From positions 62,001-126,000 of the forward strand of contig CANMXU010000007.1 in the NCBI GenBank assembly GCA_947501935.1: a DNA stretch of 64,000 nucleotides. Reading direction: 5' to 3'. The notes beneath the pieces were generated by a model. That model was given only the letters and a program-made list of their open reading frames with translations. It searched no databases and was not told the DNA's origin. This DNA comes from an uncultured Alteromonadaceae bacterium. Its GTDB lineage: Bacteria; Pseudomonadota; Gammaproteobacteria; Enterobacterales; Alteromonadaceae. Below, piece by piece: positions 44,692 to 54,068 of this stretch; position 1 is the first letter of the stretch, and every line of letters begins with the position of its first letter. The translations under genes were made by a program, and so were the position numbers.

Positions 44692-46371
44692 TTAGCTAAT
44701 ACGTTTATATTTAATTCTATGTGGTTGTACTGCTGCAGAACCTAAGGTTTTTTTCAACCATTCGTCGTATTCGGTGAAGTTACCTTCGAAGAAGTTAACT
44801 TGGCCTTCATCACGATAATCTAAAATATGGGTGGCGATACGATCTAAGAACCAGCGATCATGAGAAATAACCATGGCACAGCCTGGAAATTCTAATAACG
44901 CTTCTTCTAGGGCACGTAAGGTTTCCACGTCTAAGTCATTGGTTGGTTCATCAAGCAGTAATAAGTTACCACCGGTTTTCACTAACTTAGCTAAATGTAC
45001 GCGGTTACGCTCACCACCTGATAAGTCTTTAATGAATTTTTGTTGGTCGTTACCTTTGAAGTTAAAACGGCTCACATAAGCGCGGCTTGGCACTTGGTAA
45101 GTGCCAATTTCAATAATGTCGTTGCCTTCAGAAATTTCTTGGAACACCGTATTATTGCCGTCCATGTCGTCACGGAACTGGTCAACACTAGCAAGCTTCA
45201 CGGTATCGCCAAGTTCAGCGCTGCCGGAGTTGGCTTTTTCTGCACCTGAAAGTATTTTAAATAAGGTTGATTTACCCGCACCGTTAGCGCCGATAATACC
45301 AACAATTGCGCCTTTAGGAACGCTAAAGCTTAAATCGTCAATTAATACACGATCATCGAATGACTTAGTTAAGCTGTTAACTTCCAATACTTTATCACCT
45401 AAACGTGGCCCAGGTGGAATGTATAATTCGTTGGTTTCATTTCGTTTTTGATGATCTTGATTGTTCAACTCTTCAAAACGCGCCATACGGGCTTTGCTTT
45501 TTGACTGGCGTGCTTTTGGATTTGAACGTACCCACTCAAGCTCTTGCTTAATGGTTTTTTGTAGGGCATTTTCGCTTTTACTTTCTTGCTCTAAACGCGC
45601 ATCTTTTTGCTCAAGCCATGAAGAATAATTGCCTTCCCACGGAATACCATAGCCACGGTCAAGCTCTAAAATCCAGCCGGCTACGTTATCTAAGAAGTAT
45701 CTATCATGGGTGATAGCAACAACAGTGCCCGAATAATCATGTAAGAAACGCTCTAACCAGGCAACCGACTCAGCATCTAAATGGTTGGTTGGTTCGTCGA
45801 GTAATAACATGTCAGGCTTTTGCAATAGTAGGTGACATAAAGCAACACGGCGACGTTCACCACCACTTAGTACGGCAATTTTTTGATCCCAAGGTGGCAG
45901 GCGAAGGGCGTCAGCAGCGCGCTCTAGGGCATTTTCAATATTATGACCATCGTGGGCATTAATAATATCTTCTAACTGACCTTGCTCTTTCGCTAGTGCG
46001 TCAAAGTCAGCACCTTCTTCGGCATATTCGTTATAGACTTGATCAAGACGATTCATGGCATCTTTTACAACCGATACTGCGCTTTCTACCACTTCACGAA
46101 CGGTTTTGCTTTCATCAAGTTGTGGCTCTTGCGGCAAGTAGCCAATATTGGTACCGGCTAATGCTTTTGCTTCACCTTCAAACTCTTTATCAACACCAGC
46201 CATTATGCGTAGTAGGGTTGATTTACCAGAGCCGTTTAAACCTAAAACACCAATTTTTGCGCCAGGGAAAAATGACAAAGAAATATCTTTTAAAATAGTA
46301 CGTTTAGGAGGAACTACTTTAGATACTCGGTTCATCGACATGATGAATTTATCAGGTAGTGGCTGAGCCAT
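44692..46371 (-). CDS. ettA: energy-dependent translational throttle protein EttA (ABC-F)
   Basis: The 559-residue soluble ABC-F ATPase has two nucleotide-binding domains. It shows Walker A motifs G-L-N-G-S-G-K-S-T and G-A-N-G-A-G-K-S-T, ABC signatures L-S-G-G-E-R-R-R-V and L-S-G-G-E-R-N-R-V, and Walker B motifs L-L-L-D-E-P-T-N-H-L-D and L-L-L-D-E-P-T-N-D-L. It lacks membrane segments. EttA binds the ribosomal E site and gates the first elongation step according to ADP/ATP ratio. The N-terminal MSMNRVSKVVPPKRTILKDI is family-typical. It is monocistronic. Confidence 0.96.
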   Translation of the reverse strand: MAQPLPDKFIMSMNRVSKVVPPKRTILKDISLSFFPGAKIGVLGLNGSGKSTLLRIMAGVDKEFEGEAKALAGTNIGYLPQEPQLDESKTVREVVESAVSVVKDAMNRLDQVYNEYAEEGADFDALAKEQGQLEDIINAHDGHNIENALERAADALRLPPWDQKIAVLSGGERRRVALCHLLLQKPDMLLLDEPTNHLDAESVAWLERFLHDYSGTVVAITHDRYFLDNVAGWILELDRGYGIPWEGNYSSWLEQKDARLEQESKSENALQKTIKQELEWVRSNPKARQSKSKARMARFEELNNQDHQKRNETNELYIPPGPRLGDKVLEVNSLTKSFDDRVLIDDLSFSVPKGAIVGIIGANGAGKSTLFKILSGAEKANSGSAELGDTVKLASVDQFRDDMDGNNTVFQEISEGNDIIEIGTYQVPSRAYVSRFNFKGNDQQKFIKDLSGGERNRVHLAKLVKTGGNLLLLDEPTNDLDVETLRALEEALLEFPGCAMVISHDRWFLDRIATHILDYRDEGQVNFFEGNFTEYDEWLKKTLGSAAVQPHRIKYKRIS

Positions 46372-46454
46372 ATGAAAACCTTTTTGTTAGACTAAATTGA
46401 ATTGCGGTTATTTTAGGTTAATAGGCAGGGATTAAGCAAATGGCATTCAGTTAT

Positions 46455-48353
46455 TTATGATATATGTGCTATTTCTTTAGAGTTTAAGGTTTTTTCAAAG
46501 TTTTGTTTCGTTAATGCCGGCGACCAAAAGTTTCCTTGACCTAAGTCGCAACCATAGCTTTTCAGTAATGCACAGGTTTGTTTATTTTCGACATCATCGC
46601 CAATATTGATAAAGCCAATGCTATGACTTAACTGCACTAAAGATTTAACTATCTGTTGATGCGGCTCTGATGCTAATAGTTGATTAATCAGCGACGGTGC
46701 TATTTTTACTATGGAAATATTAAATTGACTTAAGACATGAATATTAGAATAGCCATAACCAAAATTATCAATGGCTAAGCGAATACCTTTTGCATGCAAT
46801 TTGCGGAGCTGATTTTTGATATGGTCTATATCATCTGTTATCACTGACTCATTGATGGTTAAAGTTAAAAAGCGAGCGTCTAATTTGTGCTCTTGTAGGG
46901 CCTTAAATACTATATGCGGCAGGTTTCCGCGCCTAAAATCTATAGCGGAAAGGTTAACCGCAATAGTTAAGTCATCATAGCCTTGTTGATGCCAATGGGC
47001 GCAGGTTTGGCAAGCTTGATTAATTGCCCATTTGTTTAGCTCTGTGATCAGGCCAGATGTTTCTGCGCTGTGGATAAATTCTTTTGCCAATAAAGTCGAA
47101 AATCCAGGGCGATGCCATTTTATTTGCGCCTCAGCGGCCACTATTTGTTCAGTAACTAAATCAACACGACCTTGATAAAACAATTCAAATTCATTATTTT
47201 TTAGCGCCTGCTTTAGGGCGGTCATTAATTCAATGTCATGCTTTTTTTGTTCGGTAATGCTTGAGTCATAAAAGTGATAACTGTTAACTTTTTTATTCGC
47301 TGTTTGATGCAAGGTTAAGTGAGCTTTTTGTAATAATTCATTTAAATCAGTGCCGTTTGTTGGCGCAATGGCAATACCGATAGAAGTGAACAGCTCAATT
47401 TCATAATCGTTGACCTGAAAGGGCAAGCTTAGCGCTTGAATGAGTTGTTCTTGAAACATTGATAATGCTTGTTGATTTTGTGCACGTTTAATAATGACCA
47501 ACTCTGCGGCTTTGAAGTGGAAAATGCTCGCTTGTTCTTTTTCAAGTAATAATAACCGAGTGCTTAACTCTGTTAATAAAAGATCACCAATATCATGCCC
47601 TAAGGTATTATTTATCTCGCGAAAGTTGTGCACATCTAAACTCATAACAGCCAAGCTCTTACTGGTATTATTAATACTTGCAAGTAACGCTGGGTATAGC
47701 TGTTCGCAACGGTGTTCATTAGGTAAGTGGGTAAGTGAATTGAAGTAAATAAGCTGATTATTGGTACTAATTTGCTCTTCTAAAAGGATGTTTTTTTTGC
47801 TGATCCAGATATAGGCTTTTTTCATGTCTTTAACAAAGAAAAAGGTTACCAGTGAAAAAAAGCTAATGGTTATGCTCAAATCAACCGCATGAATACTATA
47901 AGAGCGCAAAGAGAAGCTGTTGGTTGAAATCCAATGGTGGTGGTGAGCAAAAAGGAAAAAGCCGATCATGGCCATCATAAATAGATAGAGCGGCACAGAA
48001 AGTAGTGCTGATCCCAAAAAAAATGACAACATTAAAACACAAGGAAAAACAATAAGCGCAGAGTCAAGTAAGCCTGAATTTATCCAAGCAAAATAGCATG
48101 CGAGTATGGTAATACTCCATAAAGTTAAACCAATAACAATATCGACAGTGTCAGGTTCAGCCCAATAATAAAGGAAACCATAAAACCCTAAACTTAGTAA
48201 AAGAGCGACCTCTACAGGGTTAAATGTAGTAAAAATTAGTTCATTGATAAATAGAAAGCCAATAGCTAAGTGCAAGGTTATCAGCATGCCTTTTAAGCGA
48301 ACTAATTTTTTATTGTAGTAATAGGCATAATATTCTTGTTTATTTTTTTGCAT
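46455..48353 (-). CDS. membrane GGDEF/EAL protein with both active-site motifs degenerate
   Basis: The 632-residue protein has several N-terminal transmembrane helices (about residues 20-190), then a GGDEF-like and an EAL-like domain. The GGDEF motif is replaced (F-H-F-K-A-A-E-L), the EAL is E-A-Q, D-D-F-G-T-G-Y is D-N-F-G-Y-G-Y, and the KIDxxF lysine segment reads V-K-I-A-P-S. It is therefore likely catalytically inactive and may bind c-di-GMP, GTP or a partner. An in-frame extension to 48449 overlaps the upstream gene. I set the start at 48353 because TGA-A-ATG immediately follows the DGC stop, consistent with translational coupling. It is the last gene of the four-gene operon starting at 51588. 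Confidence 0.85.
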   Translation of the reverse strand: MQKNKQEYYAYYYNKKLVRLKGMLITLHLAIGFLFINELIFTTFNPVEVALLLSLGFYGFLYYWAEPDTVDIVIGLTLWSITILACYFAWINSGLLDSALIVFPCVLMLSFFLGSALLSVPLYLFMMAMIGFFLFAHHHHWISTNSFSLRSYSIHAVDLSITISFFSLVTFFFVKDMKKAYIWISKKNILLEEQISTNNQLIYFNSLTHLPNEHRCEQLYPALLASINNTSKSLAVMSLDVHNFREINNTLGHDIGDLLLTELSTRLLLLEKEQASIFHFKAAELVIIKRAQNQQALSMFQEQLIQALSLPFQVNDYEIELFTSIGIAIAPTNGTDLNELLQKAHLTLHQTANKKVNSYHFYDSSITEQKKHDIELMTALKQALKNNEFELFYQGRVDLVTEQIVAAEAQIKWHRPGFSTLLAKEFIHSAETSGLITELNKWAINQACQTCAHWHQQGYDDLTIAVNLSAIDFRRGNLPHIVFKALQEHKLDARFLTLTINESVITDDIDHIKNQLRKLHAKGIRLAIDNFGYGYSNIHVLSQFNISIVKIAPSLINQLLASEPHQQIVKSLVQLSHSIGFINIGDDVENKQTCALLKSYGCDLGQGNFWSPALTKQNFEKTLNSKEIAHIS

Positions 48354-48354
48354 T

Positions 48355-49938
48355 TCACTCAACCTTTTTTTCGTTGAGTAACTGGCCGTACAAACAAAAA
48401 AACGTGTTGTTATGCGACTCTTTAGCGTAATACATTGCCTTATCGGCACAAGCTATTAAGCTTGCTAAGTCTTGATTATCTTCAGGGTAAAAAGCCGCTC
48501 CCATTGAACAGCCCACAGAAACCTCTTTATTATATTTTTCTAAAAAATAGCTTTGTTTAATACTTTCATTGATTTTAATCGCCACCTCAACCACTTCCTG
48601 TTGAGTAAGGTTAGGCAAGATGATGACAAATTCGTCACCGCCCCAGCGAGACAATAAATCACGTCTTCTTAAAGTTACGGTGAGCTGGTTGGCAATATGT
48701 ATTAATATTTCATCGCCGGCATCATGACCGTAAATGTCGTTAATCGGTTTAAATTTATTCAAGTCCATCATGATAAGGGCAAATGGAGTTTTGCTATTGA
48801 TAAACTTAGTTAATGTTTGCTCAGAACCTCTACGGTTAAGTAATTGCGTGAGTTCATCAGTATTAGCCTTTAAGTCAAGGTCTTCTAACTGCAGTTTTCT
48901 TTTAGAAATATCGTGCAAAGTAATTTGATAATGCTCTTTGTAGTCGTCTGAAATACTTGAGCTAATAATGGCTTGTACCCAAATGGGTTGTTCGCTGCTT
49001 TCTGAGGGCTGTAGTTTAAATTCACCTGACGCTATTTCACTATTGCCAAAGGCAATTTCTACTCTGTTATTTAATGACTCTGGCTCTAAAAATAGTTCAC
49101 TTAAATAAGGGCCATAGTTTTTTTTAAAGGGAACATTGATACGTTCAAGTAGCTTTAAAAAAGCTTGGTTATATAACAATATGTCACCTTTGGGTTCAGT
49201 TAAAATAATAGGTGAGGTTGAGTTTTCAAATAACATATGAAAATTTTTGCCAAGCTTTTCTACTTCAGTTCTTAGCATTCGCTCATCTTTTATATGTTGT
49301 TCGGTTTTAATTAACACTGAATTGATATCACTCACTAATGTGCCAAGTTCACTATGGTGATGATGAAGAGGGATATCGAGCCGAGCTGAAGTACCGGGGG
49401 TTATTTGATGTAACTGTTTCGCTATTTTTATAATGGGGGTAGTGATAATTACTACTGAAACAAAAATTACCACTAAAGTTACTATGCTGGCTTGTACGGC
49501 GATGGCGATAACATTGTCGTTACTAATTTGTTCCGCGCGGCTTTGAATATGGTCAATATTGGGCGTTATCAGCAATGAGCCAACTTCGCGATCTTTCTCA
49601 AAGGGCGAAAATAATTGAAATTCAATACTATTATCATCTATTTGATGGTTAGTTGAGGCGATAGATAAGGTTTTGGTTTTTATGCCAACGCTGCTGACAA
49701 CACTATTAGAGACTAAGCCATTAACCACTTCTTTGAGTAATTCTTCATCTTCTAAATAGCTGGCAATTGACGTTGTGGCAGAAACAGTAGTATTTAGTTG
49801 TACAATTTCTTGTTTACTGATTTCTAATTCATGTAAATAGGTAATACGATAAAAAACTTGAGTTGATAGAAAGCCTACAACGGCTGCTGCAAAAGTAATA
49901 ATGATCGCAAGTCGAGTAACTAGGCCACTTTTATTCAT
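48355..49938 (-). CDS. membrane diguanylate cyclase with periplasmic sensor and PAS domain
   Basis: The 527-residue protein has two transmembrane helices (about residues 9-28 and 148-170) enclosing a periplasmic domain of about 120 residues. A HAMP-like linker, a PAS domain (about 235-345) and a GGDEF domain follow. The GGDEF motif is intact (residues 433-437), and R-R-R-D five residues earlier is an inhibitory I-site, so it should make c-di-GMP from GTP with product feedback. It overlaps the periplasmic PstS-like gene by 8 bp. Its periplasmic sensor domain may read the state of that protein. Confidence 0.9.
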   Translation of the reverse strand: MNKSGLVTRLAIIITFAAAVVGFLSTQVFYRITYLHELEISKQEIVQLNTTVSATTSIASYLEDEELLKEVVNGLVSNSVVSSVGIKTKTLSIASTNHQIDDNSIEFQLFSPFEKDREVGSLLITPNIDHIQSRAEQISNDNVIAIAVQASIVTLVVIFVSVVIITTPIIKIAKQLHQITPGTSARLDIPLHHHHSELGTLVSDINSVLIKTEQHIKDERMLRTEVEKLGKNFHMLFENSTSPIILTEPKGDILLYNQAFLKLLERINVPFKKNYGPYLSELFLEPESLNNRVEIAFGNSEIASGEFKLQPSESSEQPIWVQAIISSSISDDYKEHYQITLHDISKRKLQLEDLDLKANTDELTQLLNRRGSEQTLTKFINSKTPFALIMMDLNKFKPINDIYGHDAGDEILIHIANQLTVTLRRRDLLSRWGGDEFVIILPNLTQQEVVEVAIKINESIKQSYFLEKYNKEVSVGCSMGAAFYPEDNQDLASLIACADKAMYYAKESHNNTFFCLYGQLLNEKKVE

Positions 49939-50368
49939 TTAATTCATAAACAACTTTTAATTTATTAGTGAGTAATGATTTTGGAATATAGCCAATGGCA
50001 AGCTTAGTACCTTCTATCTCATTTGCTACTTCTTGAGATGATGAAAATTGCTGTGAAACACGCATGCGGCCGCTAAAGCGAATTCTTGACCAATAAGCAT
50101 TAATGCTAGCAAGTGAACGACCAACTAATGCTTGATAAAAGCGTTTTTTAATATCTTGTTCACTATTTAGGTCAAAAGCTATGGCTTTATCACCATTAGC
50201 GAAGGCGACGTATTTCCCCATAAAAATATCGATAACTTCTGAACGTGTCATTTTGTCGATAGGATTTTGCGCATTTATTACAATGACGATGGGATCGTTT
50301 GTCATCGTTTGCGGATAAGCAGGCAAGCACAAACTAGTTAATAATATGAATGACAGCCACTTGTTCAT
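49931..50368 (-). CDS. small PstS-like periplasmic binding protein
   Basis: The 145-residue protein has a signal peptide (WLSFILLTSLCLPAYPQ). The mature part is a single-lobe PstS-like domain: M-T-R-S-E-V-I-D-I-F-M-G-K-Y, R-F-Y-Q-A-L-V-G-R-S, and A-I-G-Y-I-P-K-S. It is much shorter than a transport binding protein (about 320 residues) and has no adjacent permease, so a sensing role is more likely than transport. Its ATG overlaps the stop of the upstream porin-like gene by 4 bp (ATGA), and its stop overlaps the diguanylate cyclase gene by 8 bp. This fixes it in one operon with both. The ligand, phosphate or another anion, is not known. Confidence 0.85.
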   Translation of the reverse strand: MNKWLSFILLTSLCLPAYPQTMTNDPIVIVINAQNPIDKMTRSEVIDIFMGKYVAFANGDKAIAFDLNSEQDIKKRFYQALVGRSLASINAYWSRIRFSGRMRVSQQFSSSQEVANEIEGTKLAIGYIPKSLLTNKLKVVYELNE

Positions 50369-51588
50369 AAGGCGAAACTCACATTTAACATATAGGTATT
50401 TACGGTTTCGGCCGGGCTTTGCCCTGAAGTATTAATCCATAAGGTATCGCCATCGTAATCAATGTCGGTATTTTTCCATTGAAAGTTAGCCGCCACATTG
50501 GCACTTAAATCCCAGCGACAACCTAATGAAAAAGTTTTCTGATTAGATGCAAAGTAGTTGCTGGAACTTTCAATAGCAGCAACCAGCTCAGGAATTAATG
50601 AAGGGTCAACATTCTCTTCGTTAAATTTAAAATTGGGCGAGTCAGTAAACGCATAGACACTGTAGAAAGTTAAACTGTTAAATTGATAGGCAATACTGGC
50701 ATAGCCTGATTTTAGCTTGGGTATGCTAGTACTATCTGAAGTGATACGAGCCACTTCTGCAGTTAAAATAAAATCACTTAAATAGGCTTGTGTACTTATT
50801 GAACTATAGGTGGTTTTTTTATTTTTAAGACGTAGGTCATTACTAAATTGTTCAGCATCTTCCCAAATGAATTCAGGCACAGTGTTAATGAAGTCAATCA
50901 AATATTGATTAGTCAGTGTTTCATTAGCAAGTTTGGTATGGGTATGTTTGGCTTGAACAATCCAGTTGGTATGATCTAGGGTTAGTGATAAGCCTAAAAT
51001 ACTATCTAAATCTATCGGCTCGCTATTATCACCATAAGCTATATCGCCATCACTTACGCCGGTAAAAATTTTACTACTGAAAGTACTATCTAAAAACTGT
51101 GTCGTATAAGTAATATCTAAGCCATCAATATGACGATATGGGATCAGTCCATATACTTCACCGGGAACTGCAGCCCAAGTATGAGCAATATTAATATCAC
51201 GATAGTCGGTGATAAAAAAAATATCAGGTGCAGTTCTCCCTAGCCGGAAAGACCAATTTACCGATGGGCTATATCTTAAAAAAGCTAAAGTAAAATATTT
51301 GCTTAAGCTAGGCTCTGTTACCTTTCTAAGTACAGCTTGGCTAGTAAAGTCGATATTGTCGGTAATTTTTTTTTCTACTTGCAAACCTAATAATGAATGG
51401 GCAAGAAAATCAACATCACCACTGTATACGCCTTCATTTACACTAATGTCTTTGCGGTAGCCGTAACGGTCTGAATCTGAAAGGGTTAAACCAAGCGTGC
51501 CAAAGCCACTGTATTGCCAGTCGTCATTGGCAATACAGGCAAAATTCACCAGTAAAAGCACTGAAGTTAAGGTGTAGTATTTCAACAT
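50365..51588 (-). CDS. outer-membrane porin-like protein at the head of a c-di-GMP operon
   Basis: The 407-residue precursor has a signal peptide (VLLLVNFACIA|NDDWQ) and then amphipathic strands with strong aromatic content (WQYSGFGTLGLTLSDSD, WIVQAKHTHTKL). It ends in NVSFAL, hydrophobic like barrel C-termini but with Leu rather than Phe. It is likely a beta-barrel of the porin type and is not clearly related to the porin at 35358. It is the first gene of the operon with the PstS-like protein, the diguanylate cyclase and the degenerate GGDEF/EAL protein, so it may admit or relay the signal they sense. Confidence 0.75.
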   Translation of the reverse strand: MLKYYTLTSVLLLVNFACIANDDWQYSGFGTLGLTLSDSDRYGYRKDISVNEGVYSGDVDFLAHSLLGLQVEKKITDNIDFTSQAVLRKVTEPSLSKYFTLAFLRYSPSVNWSFRLGRTAPDIFFITDYRDINIAHTWAAVPGEVYGLIPYRHIDGLDITYTTQFLDSTFSSKIFTGVSDGDIAYGDNSEPIDLDSILGLSLTLDHTNWIVQAKHTHTKLANETLTNQYLIDFINTVPEFIWEDAEQFSNDLRLKNKKTTYSSISTQAYLSDFILTAEVARITSDSTSIPKLKSGYASIAYQFNSLTFYSVYAFTDSPNFKFNEENVDPSLIPELVAAIESSSNYFASNQKTFSLGCRWDLSANVAANFQWKNTDIDYDGDTLWINTSGQSPAETVNTYMLNVSFAL

Positions 51589-51751
51589 TTAACATCTTGA
51601 TGTTCTTATCATATTTTACTTAACATTAGGATAAGAGCTGAAAATACTCAAGCTTGAACGCGGATTTTAAAAGACAATATCGTAACAGCAGAACAAAAAT
51701 AATTGCTCAGTAATATAGCTGCTGTGGATTGATTGCTTTATTTACTTGTTT

Positions 51752-52183
51752 TTATTCGTTTTGACGAATTTTCTTTTTATATAGTAGGGCGATGACTTTT
51801 ATAATATCACGCCAAGTAATGATGCCGATGGGATGAAAATTATCATCAACAATAGGTAAACATGAAATATGGTGTTGATGAAACAATACTGCCGCTTCGT
51901 TTAAAGAAATGCTTGCCTTTGCTGTAATGAGCTCTTTGCTCATGATTAAGTTTAATTTTTTTTGCAATAAAGCCGTGTCTTGGTAAGTTTCTTTGCGGGT
52001 ACCAATGCTTGGGCTTAAATGCTGATAAAGGTCTCGGTCGGTAACTATTCCTACTAACTTTTTGTTTTCTTTTATAATGATATGGTGAATTTTATGTTCG
52101 TCAAAAATGGTTTTTGCTTTACTTAAATCATCATCTAAGTCTAAAGCTATTATTGCTTTAGACATTAATTCATTAACGCTCAT
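51752..52183 (-). CDS. CBS-domain pair protein
   Basis: The 143-residue cytoplasmic protein consists of two CBS motifs (about residues 5-62 and 80-138), forming one Bateman module with no other domain. G-I-V-T-D-R-D-L and G-I-I-T-W-R-D-I are the adenosine-ligand-binding signatures. Such stand-alone modules bind AMP, ATP or S-adenosylmethionine and regulate partners. The gene lies 163 bp upstream of the porin-like gene in the same orientation, so they may share transcription. No specific role is suggested. Confidence 0.88.
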   Translation of the reverse strand: MSVNELMSKAIIALDLDDDLSKAKTIFDEHKIHHIIIKENKKLVGIVTDRDLYQHLSPSIGTRKETYQDTALLQKKLNLIMSKELITAKASISLNEAAVLFHQHHISCLPIVDDNFHPIGIITWRDIIKVIALLYKKKIRQNE

Positions 52184-52530
52184 TTAGTTCTCTTTTTAAT
52201 TCTATTTGTAAAAAATTTTAAAACGACTAATTCAAACGTTCGTTTAAAAAACGATCGTCAACAAGCTAAAAGTATGCTTATATAAACCAATATACAATTA
52301 ATAATTGTTGCTGTTTTCCCATTAAGCGTTTTCATTTATTTGGCAACTAGCGCCATGGGAAGTAGCATTTTTTTAATATATTTATGGCGAGTTAACACTA
52401 CTCAATTATCATTTTATTGACAATAGCGTTGGTAAATTTTTCATCCATACTCGCGCAAGCGATATAAAGTAAAGGTGAAAGTGCCTGTTATTGTTTTCAA
52501 GCTGATAAGTTTGTGACTAAAGAGGAAATA
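52184..52530. other. divergent intergenic region between CBS and aldehyde dehydrogenase genes
   Basis: This 347-bp gap contains an AACGTTCG-rich stretch near 52233-52255 and a TTGACA hexamer near 52418 without a convincing -10. The aldehyde dehydrogenase ribosome site (AGAGGAAATA) lies at its right end. No coding sequence was seen. Confidence 0.4.
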
Positions 52531-53976
52531 ATGGCGGATAATTTATATACACCAGAGCACGATCAACAGCAAATCTCACTAGTAGACCAAGTGTTAATCG
52601 CGCAAAAAGCGGCTTTTAAGTTAAACCGTTACCCTTCACCTCAACAACGTATTAGTGATTTAAAAGCACTGAAAAAAGCGCTGTTAGATAATCAAGAAAC
52701 TTTGGTGGCAGCTTTATCAGAAGACTTTGGTTGTCGCTCAGTGGATGATTCAAAAATTGCCGATCTTTTACCGACGATTTTGGGCATTAATTATGCCATT
52801 AAAAATGTTAAAAAGTGGACTAAACCTTCTAAGCGTCATATTTCACCAATGTTTCAACCAGCCAAAGGCTATGTAATTTATCAACCCTTAGGTGTAGTTG
52901 GTGTGATCACGCCTTGGAATTATCCGATATTTTTAGCGATAGGGCCATTGGCAACCGCCATAGCTGCGGGTAATCGTGCGATGATCAAAATGTCAGAATT
53001 TACCCCTAATACTAATAAAGTATTGGCTGATATTTTAAGCAGTGTTTTCTCAAACGACCAAGTTGCTTTAATTGATGGGGGGCCAAGTGTTGCAGCTCAT
53101 TTTTCCAAACAAGCTTTTGACCATATATTATTTACAGGCTCAACCCGTGTTGGCAAAATGGTAATGGCCGCTGCCGCAGAACATTTAACCCCAGTAACAT
53201 TAGAATTAGGCGGGAAATCACCAACCGTAATTGACGAGCAAGTGGATGTTAGTGAAGCGGTATCTCGTTTTCTATTAGGTAAAACCCTAAATGCCGGCCA
53301 AACCTGCGTTGCCCCTGATTACATTCTTTGTCCAAGTGGACGTGTTGATGAGTTAATTGAGTCTTGCCGTAGCTTGTTTGAAAAAATGTATCCGACCATT
53401 GCCGATAATAAAGACTACGGCAGTATGATTAACGATGCGCAATATCAGCGTTTACATGCTTGGTTAGCTGACGCTAAAGAAAAAGGTGCATCTGTAGTAT
53501 CTGCCACAAATGACAGCGTAGAGAGTTGTGCCGCACAAAGAAAAATTCCATTAACCATTATCAGTAATGTTACTGACGACATGACCTTGATGCAGGAAGA
53601 AATTTTTGGGCCGTTATTACCGATTGTTAGCTATGAAAATATTGATGAGGCCATAGCTTATATTAACGATCGCCCACATCCATTAGCCTTGTATCTATGT
53701 AGTCATGACAAAGCTTTACAGCAACGTTTCATTCTAGAAACACACGCCGGCGGTATGTGTATTAATGAAGCAACCTTGCAAGTGGGCCAAGATGATATGC
53801 CATTTGGTGGAGTAGGCTCTTCAGGCATGGGGCATTACCATGGGCATGAAGGTTTCTTGACTTTATCTAAAGCCAAATCAGTATTAGAAAAAGGCAAGTT
53901 TAGTAATTCGTCAATGGCTTTTCCCCCGTACGGAAAACTTACTCATAAGTTAATTTATAAGTTTTTTATGAAGTAA
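52531..53976 (+). CDS. coniferyl-aldehyde-type aldehyde dehydrogenase
   Basis: The 481-residue cytoplasmic NAD(P)-dependent enzyme oxidises aldehydes to acids. Conserved motifs are V-I-T-P-W-N-Y-P, then F-T-G-S-T-R-V-G, the catalytic Glu in L-E-L-G-G-K-S-P and the catalytic Cys in N-A-G-Q-T-C-V-A-P-D. Overall wording fits the class-3 and coniferyl aldehyde dehydrogenase subfamily, which often acts on fatty or aromatic aldehydes. A longer frame from GTG 52513 exists, but AGAGGAAATA lies just before the ATG at 52531. A hydrophobic membrane-anchoring tail is not obvious. The physiological aldehyde is unknown. Confidence 0.92.
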   Translation: MADNLYTPEHDQQQISLVDQVLIAQKAAFKLNRYPSPQQRISDLKALKKALLDNQETLVAALSEDFGCRSVDDSKIADLLPTILGINYAIKNVKKWTKPSKRHISPMFQPAKGYVIYQPLGVVGVITPWNYPIFLAIGPLATAIAAGNRAMIKMSEFTPNTNKVLADILSSVFSNDQVALIDGGPSVAAHFSKQAFDHILFTGSTRVGKMVMAAAAEHLTPVTLELGGKSPTVIDEQVDVSEAVSRFLLGKTLNAGQTCVAPDYILCPSGRVDELIESCRSLFEKMYPTIADNKDYGSMINDAQYQRLHAWLADAKEKGASVVSATNDSVESCAAQRKIPLTIISNVTDDMTLMQEEIFGPLLPIVSYENIDEAIAYINDRPHPLALYLCSHDKALQQRFILETHAGGMCINEATLQVGQDDMPFGGVGSSGMGHYHGHEGFLTLSKAKSVLEKGKFSNSSMAFPPYGKLTHKLIYKFFMK

Positions 53977-53995
53977 ATTACCTTCATTTTATTTG

Positions 53996-54029
53996 CTGTC
54001 ACAAAAGTGTCATACAACTGACTTATACT
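53996..54029 (+). promoter_or_regulatory. Pho box and -10 element of pstC
   Basis: CTGTCAC (53996-54002) and GTGTCAT (54007-54013) are in 11-bp phase, followed by a weaker CTGACTT at 54018-54024. TATACT (54024-54029) lies 10 bp after the second repeat. It would drive pstCAB-phoU under phosphate limitation. Confidence 0.88.
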
Positions 54030-54068
54030 TGCTAAGTTGAAAAATTTGAGCGTATTAAGGTTAGTTTA

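Noticed and set aside
45101..45451. 116-residue open frame on the plus strand
   Set aside because: It is antisense to ettA, whose ATPase motifs are intact, and has no ribosome site or recognisable domain.
51671..51688. Pho-box-like pair (CTGTTAC and TTGTCTT on the minus strand) upstream of the c-di-GMP operon
   Set aside because: Each heptamer has a mismatch at a key base and no -10 element lies 10 bp downstream, unlike the four real Pho boxes.
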